A stretch of 40,010 bases of DNA from an archaeon (GTDB lineage: Archaea > Methanobacteriota > Methanobacteria > Methanobacteriales > Methanobacteriaceae), in the NCBI GenBank assembly GCA_024413395.1, contig JAKSUH010000002.1, positions 1 to 40,010 on the forward strand, read 5' to 3'. Below the pieces are notes generated by a model. That model saw only the letters and a list, made by a program, of their open reading frames with translations. It was not told where the DNA came from and did no database searches. How positions within the stretch are numbered: the first letter of the stretch is position 1; every line of letters begins with the position of its first letter. Positions 35,070 to 40,010 of this stretch are shown here, piece by piece. The position numbers were made by a program, and so were the translations under genes.

Positions 35070-35702
35070 TTATACATTTCCGTGTTTTACTAAAAATGAA
35101 TCTATTTGTTTTAAATAAGCATCATACTGTGATTTAGATATACCTAACATACTATATTCAGTTGGAACTTTATCAGTTTGTTTCAATTGGGTAGATGATA
35201 ATAAAGGTTCTACATAGTATTTATAGAGATCACAATATGTAGTTCCATCACATTTAATTTTAGTTGAATCTTGTGCAACAATCATGACTAAATAACTTTG
35301 ATTATTTACTGTAGCAGTACAGAAATAAATATGCATACTAGCTTTAGTTACATTATTTTGAGCAGGTGCATAATAAATAGACCAGTCAACACCATTTAAA
35401 TCACGTTTTTCAGGACAAGTTGCTCCTTTAAGTAGATACTGACCTACTGTAAAATTAAATGCATCAGCAGTTTGTAATGAATATTGTATATTATTTGTTT
35501 TATCTTCATAAACTTGACTAAAAGAATCATTAGATATAGTATTGTTTAAAACAACATTTGCTCCTGTAAATTCCCCTGACATGAAATTATTATCAAAAGA
35601 AGTTACCTCTTTATTGAAAAAAGTAGTATAAGCAAAAATACCTAATATAATAACAATTACAACAACAATTACGGCTATTATTATTTTGCTTTTCTTTTCC
35701 AT
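35070..35702 (-). CDS. membrane-anchored extracellular protein, unknown function
   Basis: A 210-residue protein with a short charged start (MEKKSK), one hydrophobic helix at about 7-29 and a long polar domain outside the membrane. The outer domain is Asn/Thr/Ser-rich with four cysteines (CPEK, YFCTAT, KCDGTTYCD) that could form two disulfides. I do not recognise a family, though such N-terminally anchored proteins are common in Methanobacteriales. It precedes tsr3 by two bases, an odd pairing with an rRNA modification enzyme that may reflect only operon compaction. Confidence 0.7.
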   Translation of the reverse strand: MEKKSKIIIAVIVVVIVIILGIFAYTTFFNKEVTSFDNNFMSGEFTGANVVLNNTISNDSFSQVYEDKTNNIQYSLQTADAFNFTVGQYLLKGATCPEKRDLNGVDWSIYYAPAQNNVTKASMHIYFCTATVNNQSYLVMIVAQDSTKIKCDGTTYCDLYKYYVEPLLSSTQLKQTDKVPTEYSMLGISKSQYDAYLKQIDSFLVKHGNV

Positions 35703-35828
35703 TATTAAACCTCATAAATTATACAAAATAATTTATTTAAACTATATTATAAGTTTTTTTAATAATCAAATACTTATAAATAGAAATAAATATAAAATTA
35801 AATTAAAGAGATTTCTTAAAATAATTAA

Positions 35829-36392
<564 letters not shown>

Positions 36393-36405
36393 GAAATGTG
36401 ATTAA

Positions 36406-36582
36406 ATGTTAATGATGCTAATTAAAATTATTTTATTGTTTTTAATTGTTTATGCTATCATAAAAAATTTAAAATGGGTTTTAATTATAGCATTTATACT
36501 CTTTTTATTCTTCTTTTTACAAGGAATCTTTAATTATGATGCTATGGGCTTTTTACAACAATTATTCTATGTCCAAAAATAA
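36406..36582 (+). CDS. small two-helix membrane protein, unknown function
   Basis: A 58-residue ORF from ATG 36406 to TAA 36580-36582, 13 bases after nadM, with TGTGATTAA as a weak ribosome-binding site. It is strongly hydrophobic: one helix at about 5-18 and a second, very Phe/Leu-rich, at about 24-43, followed by a polar tail (NYDAMGFLQQLFYVQK). I do not recognise it. Close spacing to nadM suggests cotranscription. Other in-frame ATGs at codons 3 and 4 could also be the start. Confidence 0.55.
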   Translation: MLMMLIKIILLFLIVYAIIKNLKWVLIIAFILFLFFFLQGIFNYDAMGFLQQLFYVQK

Positions 36583-36694
36583 TAAATTTTACAATTTATT
36601 AAATCTATATTAAACTCAATAATAGTTGATTAAATTTTATTTTTAAAGTTATAAAATAAACATTATACAGATTATATTTAAAGGAGGATGAATT

Positions 36695-37056
36695 ATGAAA
36701 AAAAGTAGTATACTTATAATCATAATAATAATAGTAATTGCTATTGGTGTAGCTTTTGTTGCATCTAGTAGTTTAAATGACAAAAATACTAATGTTACCA
36801 TTAGTAAAGACACAATAACATCAAAAAACACACAAGATGTAAAAAAACACGACCACAAGAACCAACTAATAAAACTACAGAACCTACAATAGTTTCTGTT
36901 AAATGGTACTATAGCGAACAGTTTGGTGGTCAAATTAAAGAAGTAACCTATTCCGATGGAAACTTTAGACAATATGATGTAAATGGAAAATTAATTGGAA
37001 GTACATTTACTTCTGACCAAAAATATCTCCAACTATGTAATAAACTAAAAAAATAA
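36695..37056 (+). pseudogene. membrane-anchored extracellular protein, frameshifted
   Basis: GGAGGATGAATT and ATG 36695 begin a short charged tip, an Ile-rich helix (about 5-24) and a polar region up to TQDVKK. An A-run of seven at 36841-36847 then breaks the frame. With one more A it continues TRPQEPTNKTTEPTIVSVKW, then YSEQFGGQIKEVTYSDGNFRQYDVNGKLIG, ending LCNKLKK and TAA at 37056. The repaired protein has about 120 residues: an N-terminal membrane anchor, a Thr/Pro-rich linker and a small outer domain. The family is unknown. The intact second half suggests a sequencing error. Confidence 0.7.
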
Positions 37057-37068
37057 ATTTTAGGAGAA

Positions 37069-38727
37069 TTATAATTCTCCATCTCTTTTTCTTTTTTCTA
37101 ATAACTCAAGACCTAAATCCACAAGTTTATATTTTTGAATTTTACCACTAGTAGTAAGTGGGAATTCATCTACAAAGAAAACATATTTAGGAACTTTATA
37201 TCTAGCTATTTTACCAATAGAGAAATCTCTAATATCTGCTTCAGTTATATCATCAAAACCTTCTTTTTTAATAATAAAAGCTCCAACAAGTTCCCCATAT
37301 TTCTCATCAGGAATACCTGCTACTTGAACATCACTAACACATTCATGAGTAAATAAAAATTCTTCAACTTCTCTTGGATAAATATTTTCTCCACCACGGA
37401 TAATCATATCTTTAATACGTCCAACAATTGAATAATAACCATCTTCATCAACAGTAGCTAAGTCTCCACTGTGTAACCATCCATCAGGTTCAATAGTTTC
37501 AGCTGTTTTATCAGGCATTTTATAATAACCTTTCATTACATTGAAACCTCTACACATGATTTCTCCTTTTTCACTAGGACCTAATTCTTCACCAGTATCT
37601 GGATCAATGATTTTAACTTCAATATTAGGGAATTTTCTACCAACTGTGTTAACTTTCTTTTCAAAAGAATCTGCAGCATTAGTTTGTGTAAAACCAGGTG
37701 CCGCTTCAGTAAGTCCATAAACACTAGTAATTTCAGTCATATTCATTTTTTCAATAGCATCCTTCATAGTTTCAACAGGACATGTAGAACCAGCCATAAT
37801 ACCTGTTCTTAAAGAAGACATATCAAACATATCAAACATAGGATGGCTCATCATTCCAATAAACATAGTAGGTACACCATATATTGAAGTACATTTTTCT
37901 TTTTGAATAGATGAAATAGCTAAAAGAGGATCATACTCTTCAAGCATGATTAAGGTTGAACCATGAGTAATTACTGCCATAACTCCTAAAACAGTTCCAA
38001 AACAATGGAAAAGAGGTACTTGTAAAAGTAACCTATCTTTATTAGTGTAATTCATATTTTCTCCAATGTAGTAACCATCATTTAAAATATTACGGCTTGT
38101 AAGCATTACACCTTTAGGGAAACCTTCAGTTCCACTAGTATACTGCATATTAATTACATCATTATTATCAAAATGTTTTTTAGCTTCTTCTAAAATTGAA
38201 TCATCTTGGTTTTTACCTAATAATATTAATTCATTTGTATTATACATTCCTCTATGTTTTTCTTGACCTACATGAATAACATATTTTAAGTGAGGGAATT
38301 CTTTAGAAGTTAAACTATCTCTTGCACAAACTTTTAGTTCAGGAACTAAATCATAAAGCATATCTATATAGCTAGTTCCTCTAAATTCATCAGTCATAGC
38401 TAATGCTTTCATATCTGATTGTTCTAAAACATAATGTAACTCATGAGATTGGTAAGCAGTATTAACAGTTACTAAAACAGCCCCAATTTTAGCTGTTGCA
38501 AACATAAAAGTTAACCAATCGGGGACATTTTTAGCCAATATACCAACATGGTCTCCTTTTTTAATACCAATAGCTAATAACCCTTTTGCTAAACTATTAG
38601 CTCTTTGATTAAATTCTGAATAAGTATATCTTAAATCTCTATCTGGATAAACAATAAATTCATGATCTGGCTGTGATGCAACCATATCTTCAAAGAAATC
38701 TGCTATTGTCTGTTCAGTAAATAGCAT
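37069..38727 (-). CDS. AMP-forming acyl-CoA synthetase
   Basis: A 552-residue member of the adenylate-forming family, closest in look to medium/long-chain fatty-acyl-CoA ligases. [13 protein letters not shown] is the phosphate-binding loop, [10 protein letters not shown] the A5 motif, [40 protein letters not shown] the A7-A8 region, and TTSGKIQKY near the end holds the catalytic lysine. The acyl substrate is uncertain; an archaeal-lipid methanogen does not need fatty acids for its membrane. I start at ATG 38727, preceded by GGTGATTAT; the frame is open 33 bases further up. The ATG lies five bases after the stop of the thioesterase. Confidence 0.9.
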   Translation of the reverse strand: MLFTEQTIADFFEDMVASQPDHEFIVYPDRDLRYTYSEFNQRANSLAKGLLAIGIKKGDHVGILAKNVPDWLTFMFATAKIGAVLVTVNTAYQSHELHYVLEQSDMKALAMTDEFRGTSYIDMLYDLVPELKVCARDSLTSKEFPHLKYVIHVGQEKHRGMYNTNELILLGKNQDDSILEEAKKHFDNNDVINMQYTSGTEGFPKGVMLTSRNILNDGYYIGENMNYTNKDRLLLQVPLFHCFGTVLGVMAVITHGSTLIMLEEYDPLLAISSIQKEKCTSIYGVPTMFIGMMSHPMFDMFDMSSLRTGIMAGSTCPVETMKDAIEKMNMTEITSVYGLTEAAPGFTQTNAADSFEKKVNTVGRKFPNIEVKIIDPDTGEELGPSEKGEIMCRGFNVMKGYYKMPDKTAETIEPDGWLHSGDLATVDEDGYYSIVGRIKDMIIRGGENIYPREVEEFLFTHECVSDVQVAGIPDEKYGELVGAFIIKKEGFDDITEADIRDFSIGKIARYKVPKYVFFVDEFPLTTSGKIQKYKLVDLGLELLEKRKRDGEL

Positions 38728-38731
38728 ATAA

Positions 38732-39153
38732 TCACCTTCTAGCATCAAATTCTTCTTCATCTAAATAATGTTCCATTAATTTCGCTTTAATTTCATCTTC
38801 AATTGGAACAGATTTTTGTTCTAAAAAGTTAAATTGAACAACAATGGATTTTCATTTACATTTTAATTCTCCATGTTGCCATGCTTCATGACCTGTTTTA
38901 AAAGAACTATTTCCAACATGCAAAATATAAGAACGAATTTCTACATCTCCATCATAATAAATTTGTCTTAAAAAATCAATTCTGTTCGAAGCATAATTAA
39001 TCTCCAAACATCATGATCTACATTTAAATCAGGAGTAAAGAATCTAAAGAAATCATTTCTTCCTAATTCAAACCATTTACCTAACACATTATTATTCACA
39101 TGTTTTAAACCATCTAAATCTCCAAAACTAGGTTCTACAATTTTTGAAAACAT
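38732..39153 (-). pseudogene. 4HBT hotdog-fold acyl-CoA thioesterase, broken
   Basis: ATG 39153 opens FSKIVEPSFGDLDGLKHVNN, the active-site region of 4-hydroxybenzoyl-CoA-type thioesterases (Asp12 in GDLDGLKHVNN). The frame shifts at about 38991, where ATGCTTCG should read ATGGCTTCG. It then continues ASNRIDFLRQIYYDGDVEI, then GHEAWQHGELKCK, hits an in-frame TGA at 38852-38854 (GGA expected) and runs on KSIVVQFNFLEQ to the TGA at 38732-38734. About 140 residues when repaired, the usual length. Two different lesions make this the best candidate in the window for a real pseudogene. It sits between the XRE-cupin regulator and the acyl-CoA ligase. Confidence 0.82.
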
Positions 39154-39165
39154 TAATAATCACCA

Positions 39166-39741
39166 TTATGAAGGAGTATATAAAACCGCTAAAATCACAG
39201 CTTTTTCACCATTTGCATGTAAATGATGAGGTACAATTGAATCATAGTATAAACTGTCACCAACATTTAATACATGAGTATTTTTACCATAGATTAATTC
39301 AATAGAACCTTGTAAAACATAAATAAACTCTTCTCCTTCATGAGAAGCTAATTCAATATCTTCTTTATGATCTTCTTGAATATCAATAATAAAAGGTTCC
39401 ATATGTCTATCAGGTTTACCAGCACCTAATGAATAAAATTGTAAGTGACTTTCTTCAATACTACTTTCATCACCTGAAAAATGAATAACTTGATTACTTT
39501 CACCTTTTCTGATAATAATTGGATCATCTTTAGGATTATCATCAAGGAAAGTTCCCAATCTAACTCCCAAAGCTCTAGCTATTTTAGTAAGTGGTGTAAG
39601 TGAAGGGATAATTTCTCCTTCAATAATTTGTTCTACGAGTAATTGATTTACTCCACTATTTTTAGCTATCTGTTCAGCAGATAGTTCTCTCATTTCCATG
39701 ATATTTTTTATTTTATGTCCAATAGTATTTTTTTCAGGCAT
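39166..39741 (-). CDS. XRE-family regulator with C-terminal cupin domain
   Basis: A 191-residue regulator: an HTH at about 8-62 (IGHKIKNIMEMRELSAEQIAKNSGVNQLLVEQIIEGEIIPS) and a cupin at about 115-188 (HEGEEFIYVLQGSIELIYGK, then LNVGDSLYYDSIVPHHLHANG) that may bind a small ligand. I chose ATG 39741, preceded by GGTGAAAATT, over the in-frame GTG inside that ribosome-binding site. It heads the thioesterase/acyl-CoA ligase unit and probably controls it, perhaps sensing an acyl compound. This regulator type often sits beside such ligases in methanogens. Confidence 0.9.
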   Translation of the reverse strand: MPEKNTIGHKIKNIMEMRELSAEQIAKNSGVNQLLVEQIIEGEIIPSLTPLTKIARALGVRLGTFLDDNPKDDPIIIRKGESNQVIHFSGDESSIEESHLQFYSLGAGKPDRHMEPFIIDIQEDHKEDIELASHEGEEFIYVLQGSIELIYGKNTHVLNVGDSLYYDSIVPHHLHANGEKAVILAVLYTPS

Positions 39742-39861
39742 AATTTTCACCTTATATATCTAACATATATTTTATGATTTTTAATACATATAAATATTAA
39801 CTATAAAATTTATAAAAAAAGATAATTTTTAAAAAATTAAAAAAAAGAAAAAATAAGAAGA

Positions 39862-40010
39862 TTAAGATTTTCTTTTTAATCTACTTTGTCTAATAACTAA
39901 ACCAACAGATATTAAAATTAAAACTGCAACTAATAATTCTAAAGAATTACCAGTAGGTTTCATAGTAATACCTTTAACCGGTTCATCATTTATTAGAGTA
40001 GTACCATTAG
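39862..40010 (-). CDS. C-terminal end of an adhesin-like surface protein (partial)
   Basis: The frame runs in from the right edge and stops with TAA at 39862-39864. The visible 49 residues read NGTTLINDEPVKGITMKPTG and then NSLELLVAVLILISVGLVIR and a basic tail QSRLKRKS. A PTGN motif, a hydrophobic helix and a positive tail form the C-terminal membrane anchor typical of the large adhesin-like proteins of Methanobrevibacter. The rest of the gene lies outside the window, so domain content and size are unknown. Confidence 0.6.
   Translation of the reverse strand, partial: NGTTLINDEPVKGITMKPTGNSLELLVAVLILISVGLVIRQSRLKRKS

Overview
The window looks like chromosome from a methanogenic archaeon of the order Methanobacteriales, most likely Methanobrevibacter or a close relative. 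It is very AT-rich. It carries archaeal housekeeping genes (RNA polymerase subunit P, L37Ae, L40e, prefoldin beta, KEOPS Pcc1, deoxyhypusine synthase, archaeal riboflavin synthase, GGGP synthase, Mre11/Rad50/HerA/NurA) and methanogen cofactor genes (mfnB for methanofuran, comC for coenzyme M). Many genes have GGTG or GGAGG ribosome-binding sites a few bases before the start. I see no tRNA, rRNA, CRISPR array, transposase or integrase.

Layout. 1-2.9 kb: a small membrane protein, a HisA-like protein, then a leftward information-processing operon (rpl37ae, rpoP, Brix protein, pcc1, pfdB, DUF3194). 3-5.2 kb: guaB and mfnB. 5.3-8.4 kb: an M20 peptidase and an overlapping pair coding for a tocopherol-cyclase-like protein and a phytol/dolichol-kinase-like membrane protein. 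8.5-11.4 kb: a LutB/LutA-like iron-sulfur pair, then DUF2304 and a GT2 glycosyltransferase. 11.5-17.7 kb: ribC, DUF1846, pyrF, a membrane protein, dys, a CBS/HTH regulator and a disrupted hisG. 17.7-22.5 kb: a disrupted Old Yellow Enzyme-type gene, an Fe-S aldo/keto reductase, and a Cys-rich peptide / radical SAM-SPASM / NadR-like operon. 22.5-25.3 kb: comC, a 40-residue protein, a MarR regulator with palindromic sites, and galU. 25.4-32.6 kb: a TIR-like protein facing rad50, then mre11, herA (with an in-frame TAG) and nurA. 32.7-37 kb: GGGP synthase, an XRE regulator and DUF2178 pair with two tandem perfect palindromes, rpl40e, tsr3, nadM and small membrane proteins. 37-40 kb: an acyl-CoA ligase, a broken thioesterase, an XRE-cupin regulator and the C-terminal tail of an adhesin-like surface protein.

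The most interesting points are the tocopherol-cyclase/phytol-kinase pair in an organism not expected to make tocopherol, the small Cys-rich peptide with its radical SAM partner and NadR-like enzyme, and two regulator genes with clean palindromes between TATA box and start codon. Six genes between 16.6 and 39.2 kb are broken. Seven single-base indels, all explicable as run-length changes, and two nonsense changes are involved, and this pattern looks at least partly like sequencing error. TAG ends intact genes here (guaB, rpl40e, the Cys-rich peptide), so the TAG inside herA reads as a stop, not a recoded sense codon.
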